From: Bacteroidales bacterium
GTDB taxonomy: Bacteria > Bacteroidota > Bacteroidia > Bacteroidales > WCHB1-69
NCBI GenBank assembly: GCA_028684405.1
Contig: JAQUGA010000025.1
Span: forward strand, 1 to 18,471
Reading direction: 5' to 3'
Length of the DNA: 18,471 nucleotides
Under the pieces are notes generated by a model. It made no database searches. It worked only from the letters and a program-made list of their open reading frames with translations, and was not told where the DNA came from. Shown one piece after another: positions 7,211 to 16,267 of this stretch; positions within the stretch are counted from its first letter, which is position 1; each line of letters begins with the position of its first letter. A program made the position numbers and the translations under genes.

Positions 7211-8269
7211 CTATCTTCCCGAGTAGATGCAAGCTCCTATGGAATCAAATCTTGCACCCGTAACACTCGATAATGTATTGCAAATTTCAAGTTTTCTTAA
7301 AAGTCCTAAAAAAGCAAAAATAATCGCTTCTTTATTTGATATTATCTCATCTGAAGGAAGAGTGATGTTTGAATGCTCTCTTTTTATTTTCTCAATAAGA
7401 GCCTTGTTGTATGCTCCACCTCCTGTAATTAGCATATTTCCATCTCCAAATTCTTGAATATCTTTTTTTATAGATAAGGCAATAAGTTCTGTGAATGTTG
7501 CTAAGATATCAGAAATATTTCGCTTTTTACTTTCGATGATGCTAATATAATAGTCGAAAACATATTCTCTTCCCAATGATTTTGGTCTTTTTTTATGATG
7601 AAAATCCAATGCTAATAACTCTTCGAGAAGAATATTATCTAATTTCCCTTTTTTTGAAAGAACTCCGTCTTTGTCAAAATCAAATCCCAATTTTTTTGCG
7701 TAATGATTGAGCACCATATTGGCGGCACATATATCCCATGCAAGTCTCTGTCTGCCATCATTTACCGAAATATTAGCGATGCCTCCAATGTTTAAACAAA
7801 ATTTGAATTCTCCAAACAATAGCTCGTCGCCAATCGGAACGAGGGGAGCCCCTTGTCCACCTAAAGCCAGATCTTTTGTTCGAAAGTCGCAAATGGTGTC
7901 AATTTGTGTAATGGCAGCTATCTCGGCACCATTTCCAATTTGACAAGTGAATTTTTTTTCGGGCTGATGAAATATGGTATGACCATGAGATGCTATAATT
8001 TCTGCATGCGTCTGTTGTTGCGATAAAAAATCTGCGGTGGATTCTCCAAAATATCTTCCCAATTCATTGTGAAGCAAGAAAAGATCTTCTCCGCTCAAAG
8101 TGTGTGCTACCAATAACTTGTTCTGAATATCAGCAGGATACGCCTTGGTGGTTGCAGATACTACTTCGTAACTCCATTTTTTGTTTGTCTGAAAAAAATC
8201 ACACAAACAAATGTCCAATCCGTCTAGCGATGTGCCTGACATTAAGCCAACTACACGATGTTTCTTCAT
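7211..8269 (-). CDS. anmK: Anhydro-N-acetylmuramic acid kinase
   Basis: A 352-residue cytoplasmic kinase that cleaves the 1,6-anhydro bond of anhydro-MurNAc and phosphorylates it to MurNAc-6-phosphate, recycling sugar released from the cell wall. The N-terminal signature GLMSGTSLDGLD (residues 8-19) is diagnostic. Further family segments are ASHGHTIFHQP, FCLNIGGIANISV, WDICAANMVLNHYAK, FDFDKDG and LITGGGAYN, the last being the ATP/sugar-binding glycine loop. The length is slightly shorter than the ~370-residue E. coli enzyme, as is common in Bacteroidota. Its start ATG overlaps the murF stop by 4 bases (ATGA), so the two wall genes are translationally coupled. No separate promoter is visible. 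No missing motif noted. Confidence 0.96.
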   Translation of the reverse strand: MKKHRVVGLMSGTSLDGLDICLCDFFQTNKKWSYEVVSATTKAYPADIQNKLLVAHTLSGEDLFLLHNELGRYFGESTADFLSQQQTHAEIIASHGHTIFHQPEKKFTCQIGNGAEIAAITQIDTICDFRTKDLALGGQGAPLVPIGDELLFGEFKFCLNIGGIANISVNDGRQRLAWDICAANMVLNHYAKKLGFDFDKDGVLSKKGKLDNILLEELLALDFHHKKRPKSLGREYVFDYYISIIESKKRNISDILATFTELIALSIKKDIQEFGDGNMLITGGGAYNKALIEKIKREHSNITLPSDEIISNKEAIIFAFLGLLRKLEICNTLSSVTGARFDSIGACIYSGR

Positions 8270-9555
8270 GCTTTTTCGATGTAGGGTAATACGTTTTCTA
8301 ATTTAAGTCCTCGCGAGCCTTTTATCAAAATAAGAGCCTTTAAAATTGGGTTTTTTTCTAAAAACAGAATTGCATCCGCAGTACTCTGAAATGTTTGAAT
8401 GGAATCCGGCTTTTGAATTTTTGAAAAACATTCTCCAATTAATATACTTTGGTTAAGATCCATTTCTTTAATCTTGTCTACTATTTTTTGATGCTCATTT
8501 ATACTTTCTGTCCCCAATTCAAGCATATCTCCAAGGATTATCACTTTGTTGTTGTGAGAAATGTTTTGCAAATTATTGAGCGATTCAATCATGCTGCTTG
8601 GATTGGCATTGTATGCATCCATGATTATTGTATTGTTTTTCCCTTTAATGAGTTGGGATCTATTATTTTGGGGTTGATAGAAAGAGAGTGCATTTGCAAT
8701 TGTATCCATATCAATATTAAAAAGTCTTCCAGTGGCAATGGCTGCTAAAATGTTTTTAAGATTATAACTTCCTACTAATTGTGTATGAATGTGAGTGTTT
8801 TTCTCTTCTACCAAAACACTTATTTGTGGTGCATTGATGCTGATTTTTCCAACAATATTTCCGAATTTTTCTCCATATAGAAAACGATCGGCGTTTTCCG
8901 ACAGTTTCATCAAGAGTTCATTGTCGGAATCAACAATGAGTTTGCCATTATTTTTAATTACATAATCATACAAAGCTCTTTTTGCTTGAATTACTCCTTC
9001 AGTTGAGCCAAATCCTTCTAAATGGGCTTTTCCAATATTCGTAATTATACCATGAGTAGGCTTTGCAATTGTACACAAATCGGCAATTTCGCCAATATGA
9101 TTAGCGCCCATTTCTATAATTGCTATTTCGTGTTGGTTTGTAATAGAAAGCAGCGTTAGCGGAACTCCAATATGGTTGTTTAAATTTCCAAGAGTGGCTA
9201 AAACAAAATATTTCGTTTTCAAAATGGTTTGCAAAAGCTCTTTGGTTGTGGTCTTTCCATTGGTTCCTGTAATTCCAATAATGGGTATTTTTAGCGTGTC
9301 TCTATGATGAATAGCCAGTTTTTGCAGTGTTTCTAAAACATTTTCAACGATGATTATTCTGGAATCAGAATCTGTTTTTTCATCACAAATGGCGAAAGAA
9401 GCTCCCTTTTCCAATGCTTCTTTAGCAAAATAATTTCCATTGAAACGATCTCCTTTTAATGCGAAAAAAAGAGAGTTTGGGCTAATGTTCCGAGTATCCG
9501 TAGAAATTTCAGGGTGATTCTTATAAAAATTGTATAATTCTTCGATTGTAATCAT
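8266..9555 (-). CDS. murF: UDP-MurNAc-tripeptide--D-alanyl-D-alanine ligase
   Basis: A 429-residue cytoplasmic Mur ligase that adds the D-Ala-D-Ala dipeptide to complete the peptidoglycan precursor. The N-terminal domain has STDTRNISPNSLFFALKG and FNGNYFAKEALEKGA, both typical of MurF. The ATP-binding loop is ITGTNGKTTTKELL (residues 95-108). It is followed by LGNLNNHIGVPLTLL, AIIEMGANHIGEI, and the C-terminal MDAYNANPSSM and ILGDMLELG, all MurF hallmarks. It is slightly shorter than the ~450-residue E. coli protein. It overlaps anmK by 4 bases. Upstream, a terminator-like hairpin lies within 20 bases of the start codon, so its link to the gldJ transcript is uncertain. It starts at ATG 9555, giving the normal family N-terminus. 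Confidence 0.97.
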   Translation of the reverse strand: MITIEELYNFYKNHPEISTDTRNISPNSLFFALKGDRFNGNYFAKEALEKGASFAICDEKTDSDSRIIIVENVLETLQKLAIHHRDTLKIPIIGITGTNGKTTTKELLQTILKTKYFVLATLGNLNNHIGVPLTLLSITNQHEIAIIEMGANHIGEIADLCTIAKPTHGIITNIGKAHLEGFGSTEGVIQAKRALYDYVIKNNGKLIVDSDNELLMKLSENADRFLYGEKFGNIVGKISINAPQISVLVEEKNTHIHTQLVGSYNLKNILAAIATGRLFNIDMDTIANALSFYQPQNNRSQLIKGKNNTIIMDAYNANPSSMIESLNNLQNISHNNKVIILGDMLELGTESINEHQKIVDKIKEMDLNQSILIGECFSKIQKPDSIQTFQSTADAILFLEKNPILKALILIKGSRGLKLENVLPYIEKA

Positions 9556-9568
9556 TTGAAAAGCTTTT

Positions 9569-9605
9569 AAAATAAAACCCCCATCTATAAATAAATGAGG
9601 GTTTT
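9569..9605 (-). terminator. Terminator-like hairpin between gldJ and murF
   Basis: On the minus strand AAAACCC at 9605-9599 pairs with GGGTTTT at 9580-9574, and three further pairs follow beyond a single A/C mismatch, giving an 11-position stem with a 10-base loop. It is followed by TTTTATTTT (9577-9569). It lies 24 bases after the gldJ stop and ends 13 bases before the murF start. It probably ends the porP-gldJ transcript, at least in part. Confidence 0.75.
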
Positions 9606-9629
9606 GTTTATTATGGTTTTATTGATGTC

Positions 9630-11147
9630 TTATTTTGAACGACCAATTGGAGCTCCTAATCGAGCCATAGCACATCTGAATCCGATATAATCTGTGGCTT
9701 CATCTTGTTCCAAGAAACGACGTTGACCAGGCCCCATCCAATATTGCAAATCTTTCCAAGAGCCACCTTTGTATACTCTAGACTTGTCAGTTATTAATGA
9801 GTAGATGTCTTGCGTTTCTGTATTCATTGGGTCACTAGAATACATCGAACGAGTGTTTAACGAACCTGATTTGTTATTCCAGTTTGTTGTACCATCAGTT
9901 AGTACATTTGATCCGAAATCACCGTCCAAATAATTAATATTATCAGATTGACGATAATTCCTACGTCTATTGTTTTTGAAATCAGATACTGGAGCCATTG
10001 GGATTTTTCCAATAGAATCACGTTCTGCAATTAAATTTTCTTCAATGTCTTCAATCACTTTTGTTTGATACACATTTCCCCTGAATGGTCTTAGTTCGCT
10101 AACGTATTCATGAGATTGGTTACGATATACATCCATTACCCATTCCGAAACGTTACCTCCCATATTATACAAGCCATAATCATTGGGCCAGTATGAATAA
10201 ACAGGAGCCGTAACTTCAGCTGCATCATTTAAGTGACCAGCAATTCCCATATAATCTCCTTTTCCACGACGCATGTTGGCAACAAAGTCGCCATAAAAAC
10301 GATTGTCATCCGTACGAGTGATGTGTCCATTCCAAGGATATAATCTGCGTTCAAGAATACGTTCTCCTAAAGTATTTCCAATTAAACCCAGAGCTGCAAA
10401 TTCCCATTCAGCTTCTGTAGGTAAGCGATAGCTTGGGAGTAAAATTCCGTCTTCCATTTTAGCATTACGGTATTCACCCGTTACCAAGTTTTGAAAACGT
10501 CGGTCAGAATTGCCTTCATAATCTTCATACGACAGATAGGCTTCTGTGTTAAAATAACCTTCGGCTGAGGGCTCTGGTGAGAGAACAATAACTCCGGTTT
10601 CTACTAAAATCATTTCGTTCACACGGTCGGTACGCCAAGCACAATAATCGTTGGCTTGTTCCCAAGAAACACCTACAACGGGATATTCTCTATAGGCAGG
10701 ATGTCGCAAATAATACTCAACATAAGGTTCGTTGTACGCTAATTTGTTTCTCCATACCAAAGTATCGGGCAAGGCTTTGCGATATACAACAGCATAATCA
10801 GCTGGCACAAAAACGCGATATAGCCAATGAAGATACTCTAGATAGTCTAGATTACGAATTTCTACTTCATCCATGTAAAAAGAGGATACCGTCACTCTTC
10901 TAGGAGTGTTGTTCCATTCATACATAACGTCTTGTTCTGAGCGACCCATGACAAATGTCCCGCCTTCAATAAGAATTAGGCCTGGACCGGTCATTTGCTC
11001 TTCGAATGGAGCTACTTCAAAACCACCATTCTTGGGATTGTTGTATTCCCAACCTGTGGTGTTTGAGGCAGATCGTCTGCAAGATTGTAAGCTCATAAAG
11101 CTCATGCTTACAAAAATGGCTAAGATAATTAACTTCGTTTTATTCAT
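9630..11147 (-). CDS. gldJ: Gliding-motility/T9SS lipoprotein GldJ (SUMF1-like fold)
   Basis: A 505-residue predicted outer-membrane lipoprotein. A hydrophobic signal ends in the lipobox SLQSC with Cys23 as the acylation site. The rest is a formylglycine-generating-enzyme-like fold: GPGLILIEGGTFVMG near residue 55, NTPRRVTVSSFYMDEVEI, YPVVGVSWEQANDYCAWR, YRLPTEAEWEFAALG, YNMGGNVSEWVMD, and C-terminal VYKGGSWKD and YIGFRCAMARLG. The cysteine pair used by active sulfatase-modifying enzymes, expected just after GGSW, is absent, so the role is probably structural. GldJ is needed for gliding and type IX secretion and stabilises GldK and other components in Flavobacterium. The ALPDTLVWRNKLAYNE and YLRHPAYREYPVVG segments, and the neighbours murF and porU, favour GldJ over GldK/PorK. 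It lies 34 bases after the PorP/SprF gene, so the two are probably co-transcribed. Confidence 0.88.
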   Translation of the reverse strand: MNKTKLIILAIFVSMSFMSLQSCRRSASNTTGWEYNNPKNGGFEVAPFEEQMTGPGLILIEGGTFVMGRSEQDVMYEWNNTPRRVTVSSFYMDEVEIRNLDYLEYLHWLYRVFVPADYAVVYRKALPDTLVWRNKLAYNEPYVEYYLRHPAYREYPVVGVSWEQANDYCAWRTDRVNEMILVETGVIVLSPEPSAEGYFNTEAYLSYEDYEGNSDRRFQNLVTGEYRNAKMEDGILLPSYRLPTEAEWEFAALGLIGNTLGERILERRLYPWNGHITRTDDNRFYGDFVANMRRGKGDYMGIAGHLNDAAEVTAPVYSYWPNDYGLYNMGGNVSEWVMDVYRNQSHEYVSELRPFRGNVYQTKVIEDIEENLIAERDSIGKIPMAPVSDFKNNRRRNYRQSDNINYLDGDFGSNVLTDGTTNWNNKSGSLNTRSMYSSDPMNTETQDIYSLITDKSRVYKGGSWKDLQYWMGPGQRRFLEQDEATDYIGFRCAMARLGAPIGRSK

Positions 11148-11181
11148 TGTTTCCTGATTTTTTCAAATTATAATATTATAA

Positions 11182-12180
11182 CTAAAATGATGGACAGTTT
11201 ATTGCTCTTACACGTCTTCTTTTTTCTGGACAAGGGAATTGATACATGAATGAAATTTCATGTGCTCCTCCAGTAATGTTTGTCAGTTCAGAAACGGTTA
11301 AGTCATAAGTATATCCAAATTTAAATGTTTCTTGTTGCACGCCAAATAATACAATAAATGCATCTGGGTTTTCAAAGTTTTGTCGAAACCAAGCACCAGC
11401 AACAAATGGGTAGTAGTTATAGTAAAAACCATAGTTTAATTGGTGAAACTGCATTTGTTGTGAATACAAAATGTTGGGAGAAATACTAATGTCACTTATA
11501 CTTCTTGAACGTTGACTTTTTCTTTTAATATCAATAACATAACCTGCATGAGCCGTATATTTACGAGGTAATTTACTAATACTGATAAAACCTTCTTCGG
11601 GTTGAGTTAAGTGATGAACAGCAACTCCACCAAAAAAGTTTTCAGTATATCCTAATAAACCAGCTGAAAAGTCAACATAACCTTTTGTAAGTGTCCCAGG
11701 ACGCTGCTCTTGAGTGTCATATACAAAACCGTATTTTTCATCAATCATATCGCCAAAAGTGAGATTGTCCCAATTTAATGATTTTTGTTGAAAGGTAGCT
11801 TGAAGGGCTGCTCTCATAGAAAAAGTACGGCTGACGTCTAGCTTATATGAATACATTGCACTAATTGCGTTCGTGTTAATCGTGCCTTGTCCAGCGCGGT
11901 CACCCATGAATAATATTCCAACTCCTCCCGATAAACGTTCAAAATGTTGGTCATATGCAGCACTGTAGGAAAGAAATGTTCCTGAAATAGAAGGCCATTG
12001 ATCCCTAAAATTTAATGTCATTCTAGGGCATACAGCCGAGCCGGCAAAGGCTGGATTCAAGTATATTGGGTTGGCATAAAATTGCGAAAATTGAGCATCT
12101 TGCCCATATGATGAGTTTGTCTGGCATAATATTGCTAAAAACGCAATGCATCCAAATAGTATTCTTCTTATTTCAATCAT
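11182..12180 (-). CDS. PorP/SprF-family type IX secretion outer-membrane protein
   Basis: A 332-residue predicted outer-membrane beta-barrel of the PorP/SprF family, members of which act with type IX secretion and adhesin anchoring at the surface. A signal peptide (residues 1-26, ending SSYG) precedes QDAQFSQFYANPIYLNPAFAG, the family's hallmark mature N-terminus. The segments CPRMTLNFRDQWP and YSAAYDQ follow, and alternating aromatic strands run to the end. The C-terminus is unusually basic and carries two Cys-Pro pairs (PCPEKRRRVRAINCPSF), in addition to one near the N-terminus. The gene is first in the minus-strand block, 34 bases ahead of gldJ, and divergent from porU. Bacteroidota genomes often carry several PorP/SprF paralogues, so I do not assign a specific symbol. 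A weak TAATATTG box lies 23 bases upstream of the start. Confidence 0.9.
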   Translation of the reverse strand: MIEIRRILFGCIAFLAILCQTNSSYGQDAQFSQFYANPIYLNPAFAGSAVCPRMTLNFRDQWPSISGTFLSYSAAYDQHFERLSGGVGILFMGDRAGQGTINTNAISAMYSYKLDVSRTFSMRAALQATFQQKSLNWDNLTFGDMIDEKYGFVYDTQEQRPGTLTKGYVDFSAGLLGYTENFFGGVAVHHLTQPEEGFISISKLPRKYTAHAGYVIDIKRKSQRSRSISDISISPNILYSQQMQFHQLNYGFYYNYYPFVAGAWFRQNFENPDAFIVLFGVQQETFKFGYTYDLTVSELTNITGGAHEISFMYQFPCPEKRRRVRAINCPSF

Positions 12181-12202
12181 TTTATTACCGAGTTTAAGGT
12201 TA

Positions 12203-12210
12203 CAATATTA
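12203..12210 (-). promoter_or_regulatory. Weak candidate -7 box for the PorP/SprF-gldJ transcript
   Basis: On the minus strand this reads TAATATTG, one mismatch from TAnnTTTG. It ends 22 bases upstream of the start codon, the same spacing as the better boxes of dnaN, exbB and porV. No -33 element is seen. Confidence 0.25.
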
Positions 12211-12337
12211 CAAAAAAATCAATCATGAGAGATAATTTTTCAAAAAATAGTGCATTTATTTTAAGATTTCATCCTGTTTTGTACGCAGTTTGTTGAAAAA
12301 AGTTCGATTTTCATGATCTTTCTATTATTTAAAACAA

Positions 12338-12345
12338 TAATTTTG
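12338..12345 (+). promoter_or_regulatory. Candidate -7 box for porU
   Basis: TAATTTTG matches TAnnTTTG exactly and ends 56 bases before the porU start codon, leaving a longer leader than at dnaN or porV. No clear -33 TTTG/TTG lies 19-21 bases upstream. Confidence 0.45.
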
Positions 12346-12401
12346 TCTTTAAACTGTTAGTTCAGTTGTTGGATTCAAAATAAACTATAGCAACAAGACG
12401 T

Positions 12402-15400
12402 ATGATGAAGTTGAAATATTGGGTAGTATTTGTGTTTTTTTTCCTTTTTGCTCATTTTAATTTACTTGGACAATTCTTTTCTTATTCGGATACAATTGGT
12501 TGGTCCGCTCCTGAAAAGATTTTTATGAGTGATAAAAAAATAAAAAATGTTGTAAGTTTTCCTAACGGACAATTTGCAAATCCCAATAGTGCTGTACCTC
12601 ATTTTGTGAAAAGAATAGCGCTTCAAGGACAAGCAAATTCGGTTGAGTCACGTTTGATTGTCCACGAAACCAGTATGTTGAGTGTCGAAAATGCTCGTCT
12701 ATTAGAGCTTGATATGCAGGAAATAAATTCTGAATTTGAGCTAGAAGCTCCTGTTTTCAGAGAGAGAACAAGCCCTTTTGTCCATTTTATTCTTTTTCCA
12801 ATTCGAAAAACCAGTTCAGGGAATTATGAATTGATAAAATCTTTTACCATTGAGTATTCTTTGCAAGAAGAAAAAAGAAATAATAATTCAAAATCCAATG
12901 CATCAAACTCCGTTTTAAGATCTGGAAATTGGTACCGTTTCGCTGTTCGAAGCACTGGTATTGCCCGAATTACATTTATGGATTTGAAAAACATGGGCAT
13001 CGATCCAGAAACCATTTCACCTTCTTCTATTTCGGTATTTGGAAATGGAGGAAATGTTTTGCCTGAATCCAATGCTGCTTTTCGATATGATGATTTGCAA
13101 GAGGTAGCCATAGAGATTGTGGGAGGCGAAGATGGCACCTTCGATTTAAACGATTATATATTGTTTTATGCAAAAGGTACAATCGGATGGATTTATGACT
13201 CTGCTTTAGAAATGTTTAAACATGTTGAAAATCCATATTCGGATGTAGCTTATTATTTTATATCTACCGATTCTTTTGTGGGAACCCAAAAAAGAGTTTC
13301 TTCAAAAGCTTCGCTGAGTCAAATGGCTAATAACTCCTATGATTCATTTACAGATTATGCGGTGTATGAAAAGGATGCCGTAAATCTAGTCAAATCTGGG
13401 AAAAAATGGCTGGGAGAAACTTTCGACATGAATACAAGCTATAATTTCCCTTTCCGATTTAATGGTTTTGTGCCTTCATCTTCGGCTAAATTGTATGTCA
13501 AAGTAGCAGCTGCTTCAAGCACCACCTCGACTTTTAATTTTTCGGTAGGCGGCCAATCATTTAATTTAGGAGTTCCACCTATTTCATACAGTAATACAAA
13601 GGCTGCTTTGGCCGATGCTCTCTACGATTTTGTTCCCAATGCTGCCACTTTTAATGTCGGGATTTCCTATACTAAACCAAATATAATTTCGGTTGGCTGG
13701 TTAGACTACATTAATATTAATATAAAGCGGTATTTAAAACAGAGTGATGGTCAGGTTTCATTTCGGGTTCCCGAAAGTGTTGGGATTGGAAATGTTTCAG
13801 AATTTGTTTTGTCTAATTTAAATTCAAAATCTGTGGTTTGGGATGTAACCGATTTTGTTAATCCCGTTCGGGTTTTAACCGAGCCCACTACAAATGGTTT
13901 TAGTTTTAAGGATCACAGCGATAGTTTACGTGAATATGTTTTGTTTGATGGCTCTTCTTTTTTACCCGTCATTGCAGGAGGTAAAATTGAAAACCAAAAC
14001 TTACATGCGTTGCCAAATTGTGATATGCTTTTGGTTACACATCCTAGTTTTGCTCACCAAGCTCAAACTTTGGCTAATTTTCATCGAGAACAAAGAGGGA
14101 TGGAAGTTCACGTAGTGGATGTTTTTCAGATATACAATGAGTTTTCTTCAGGTTCGCCAGATCCAACTGCCATTCGAGATTTTGTAAAAATGTTTTACAA
14201 TCGCCACGGTGCATCGGCTCCAAGGTTTTTATTGCTTTTTGGCGATGCCAGTTACGATTATAAAAATATTTTGGGACACAATCAAAATTTCATCCCAACT
14301 TATCAAAATGATAACTCCGTAGATGAATATAGTTCATGGGCAACCGACGATTATTTTGGCTTACTGGATGATAATGAAGGTCAGCAGTCCATTGGAAGTT
14401 TGGATATTGGCATTGGTCGTTTTGTGATTCAAACTCAGGAACAGGCATCTCAAATGGTCAATAAAACCATTCGCTACTTAAGTTCACGCAGAATAGTTCA
14501 AAACCAAGCTGCACAAGTATCAAATTTTGGAGATTGGAGGAGTTATGTTTCCATAATTGCAGATGATGAAGACAATAATATTCATATTTCGGATGCTGAT
14601 AAATTGGCCAAAGTAATTGAGGATAATTTTAAAGAATATAATGTCGAGAAAATATATTTTGATGCCTATCCTCAAGTCTCCTTTTCGGGCGGACAGCGAT
14701 ATCCTGACGTTGAAGATGCCATAAACCAACGTATGACCAAAGGAGCTCTTTTTGTAGATTATATTGGTCATGGAGGAGAAGTGGGATGGGCACACGAAAG
14801 AGTTTTGAGAATTACGGATATTCAACAATGGAGAAATACATACAATATGCCGATTTTTATTACCGCTACTTGTGAGTTTACCCGTTTTGATGATCCTTTG
14901 CGAACTTCTGCTGGTGAATTGGTGTTTTTAAACCCAAACGGAGGTGCAGTCGCATTATTAACAACGTCTCGAGTTGCCTATTCAAATACAAATTACAATT
15001 TGAACAAGGTTTTCTTAAGCAATGCATTTTTAAAAACGGCAGGTCAATATAAAAGTTTGGGTGAATTGATGCAAATTTCTAAAAACTCAAATGTTACAAG
15101 CTATTTCAATATCCGAAACTTTATTTTGGTCGGAGACCCCTCCATAATTCCTTCATATCCAAAATATAATGTTGTAGCAACACATATTAATGGAAATGCA
15201 ATCTCCTTGGAAGCCGATACTATCAGAGCCTTTTCAAAAGTGCAAGTTTCGGGAGCCGTTACGGATGATAATGGAAATGTTTTGGACAATTTTAATGGTA
15301 TTGTTTATCCAACCGTTTTCGACAAACCTAGCCGTATTAATACTTTGGTAAACGATCCCAGGAGCTATCCCTTCACGTTTTTATATCAAAAAAATGTTTT

Positions 15401-16244
15401 ATTCAAAGGAAAAGTAAGTGTTATAAATGGGCATTTCGATTTCAGTTTCATCGTGCCGAAGGATATTTCTTATGATTATGGAAATGGAAAAATTAGTTTT
15501 TATGCGCATTCTGAAAACGAAGATGCACTTGGATATTTCGACAATTTCATCATCGGTGGAGTAGATACATTAAATATTATTTCGGATGATAAAGGTCCTG
15601 AAATTCGGTTGTTTATGAATGATGATAAATTTGTAACGGGTGGAATGACAAATGAAAGTCCAATTTTGATTGCTTATGTTAGCGACTCAACGGGGATTAA
15701 TACCGTGAGCAATGGAGTAGGGCATGATGCTGTGGCTATTTTAAATGATGATGTCGCCAATAGTATTATTATTAATGACTTTTTCGAATCTGATTTAGAT
15801 AGTTATAATAGTGGTGTTTTTAAATATCCATTCCGCAAACTGTCAGAGGGAAGACACAAATTAATGGTCAAAGTTTGGGATATTTTGAATAATTCATCGG
15901 AAGAATCCATTGAATTTATTGTGGTAAATTCTGCTGAATTAGCTCTTAAACATGTTTTAAATTATCCAAATCCGTTTACCACTCATACATCTTTCTTTTT
16001 TGAGCAAAATCAACCCGGAAATTTATTGGATATTCAAATTCAAATTTTTACGATAAGTGGAAAAATGGTTAAAAATATTAGACAGTCTGTAAACATGAAT
16101 GGTTTTCGTTCTGATGCGATTCAGTGGGATGGAAGAGATGATTATGGCGATAAACTAGCCAAAGGCGTTTATTTATATAAATTGAGGGTTCGGAATGAAA
16201 AAGGCGAAATTGCTGAAAAAACAGAAAAAATTGTAATCATATAA
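12402..16244 (+). CDS. porU: Type IX secretion sortase PorU (peptidase C25 family)
   Basis: A 1280-residue surface protein. PorU is the sortase-like enzyme that removes the C-terminal sorting domain of T9SS cargo and attaches the cargo to lipopolysaccharide-type glycolipid, working with PorV. A signal peptide spans about residues 1-23. A long beta-rich N-terminal region precedes the gingipain-like C25 domain (~539-912), containing NCDMLLVTHPSF, FLLLFGDASYDYKN and SWATDDYFGLLDD. The catalytic pair is His790 in YIGHGGE and Cys824 in TATCEFTRFDD; the 34-residue gap matches gingipain spacing. A C-terminal domain from about residue 1182 (LNYPNPFTTHTSFFF to GVYLYKLRVRNE) resembles a T9SS sorting/FlgD-like domain, as known for PorU. 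A second in-frame ATG immediately follows the chosen start. porV follows after 53 bases. No frameshift or missing catalytic residue. Confidence 0.95.
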   Translation: MMKLKYWVVFVFFFLFAHFNLLGQFFSYSDTIGWSAPEKIFMSDKKIKNVVSFPNGQFANPNSAVPHFVKRIALQGQANSVESRLIVHETSMLSVENARLLELDMQEINSEFELEAPVFRERTSPFVHFILFPIRKTSSGNYELIKSFTIEYSLQEEKRNNNSKSNASNSVLRSGNWYRFAVRSTGIARITFMDLKNMGIDPETISPSSISVFGNGGNVLPESNAAFRYDDLQEVAIEIVGGEDGTFDLNDYILFYAKGTIGWIYDSALEMFKHVENPYSDVAYYFISTDSFVGTQKRVSSKASLSQMANNSYDSFTDYAVYEKDAVNLVKSGKKWLGETFDMNTSYNFPFRFNGFVPSSSAKLYVKVAAASSTTSTFNFSVGGQSFNLGVPPISYSNTKAALADALYDFVPNAATFNVGISYTKPNIISVGWLDYININIKRYLKQSDGQVSFRVPESVGIGNVSEFVLSNLNSKSVVWDVTDFVNPVRVLTEPTTNGFSFKDHSDSLREYVLFDGSSFLPVIAGGKIENQNLHALPNCDMLLVTHPSFAHQAQTLANFHREQRGMEVHVVDVFQIYNEFSSGSPDPTAIRDFVKMFYNRHGASAPRFLLLFGDASYDYKNILGHNQNFIPTYQNDNSVDEYSSWATDDYFGLLDDNEGQQSIGSLDIGIGRFVIQTQEQASQMVNKTIRYLSSRRIVQNQAAQVSNFGDWRSYVSIIADDEDNNIHISDADKLAKVIEDNFKEYNVEKIYFDAYPQVSFSGGQRYPDVEDAINQRMTKGALFVDYIGHGGEVGWAHERVLRITDIQQWRNTYNMPIFITATCEFTRFDDPLRTSAGELVFLNPNGGAVALLTTSRVAYSNTNYNLNKVFLSNAFLKTAGQYKSLGELMQISKNSNVTSYFNIRNFILVGDPSIIPSYPKYNVVATHINGNAISLEADTIRAFSKVQVSGAVTDDNGNVLDNFNGIVYPTVFDKPSRINTLVNDPRSYPFTFLYQKNVLFKGKVSVINGHFDFSFIVPKDISYDYGNGKISFYAHSENEDALGYFDNFIIGGVDTLNIISDDKGPEIRLFMNDDKFVTGGMTNESPILIAYVSDSTGINTVSNGVGHDAVAILNDDVANSIIINDFFESDLDSYNSGVFKYPFRKLSEGRHKLMVKVWDILNNSSEESIEFIVVNSAELALKHVLNYPNPFTTHTSFFFEQNQPGNLLDIQIQIFTISGKMVKNIRQSVNMNGFRSDAIQWDGRDDYGDKLAKGVYLYKLRVRNEKGEIAEKTEKIVII

Positions 16245-16267
16245 CAATATCTATTAATATAAAACGT

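Larger units (their letters stand above)
12181..12401. other. Divergent intergenic region between the PorP/SprF gene and porU
   Basis: A 221-base AT-rich spacer, the longest non-coding stretch in the window. It holds a good -7 box for porU (12338-12345) and a weak one for the minus-strand gene (TAATATTG at 12210-12203, one mismatch to TAnnTTTG). I see no open reading frame of note, structured RNA, or strong hairpin in it. It is the natural place for shared regulation of the two T9SS transcripts. Confidence 0.75.

Noticed and set aside
8449..8748. Plus-strand 99-codon open frame opposite murF
   Set aside because: Lies fully inside the conserved murF coding sequence on the other strand, with no start context or motif of its own.
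9630..11147. Assignment as GldK/PorK
   Set aside because: GldK shares the fold, but the DTLVWRNKL and RHPAYREYPVVG segments and the murF/porU neighbourhood fit GldJ. No gldL, gldM or gldN gene follows, as would be expected for gldK.
14520..14828. Minus-strand 102-codon open frame inside porU
   Set aside because: It lies antisense to the C25 catalytic region, has no recognisable features, and is explained by codon use in the porU frame.
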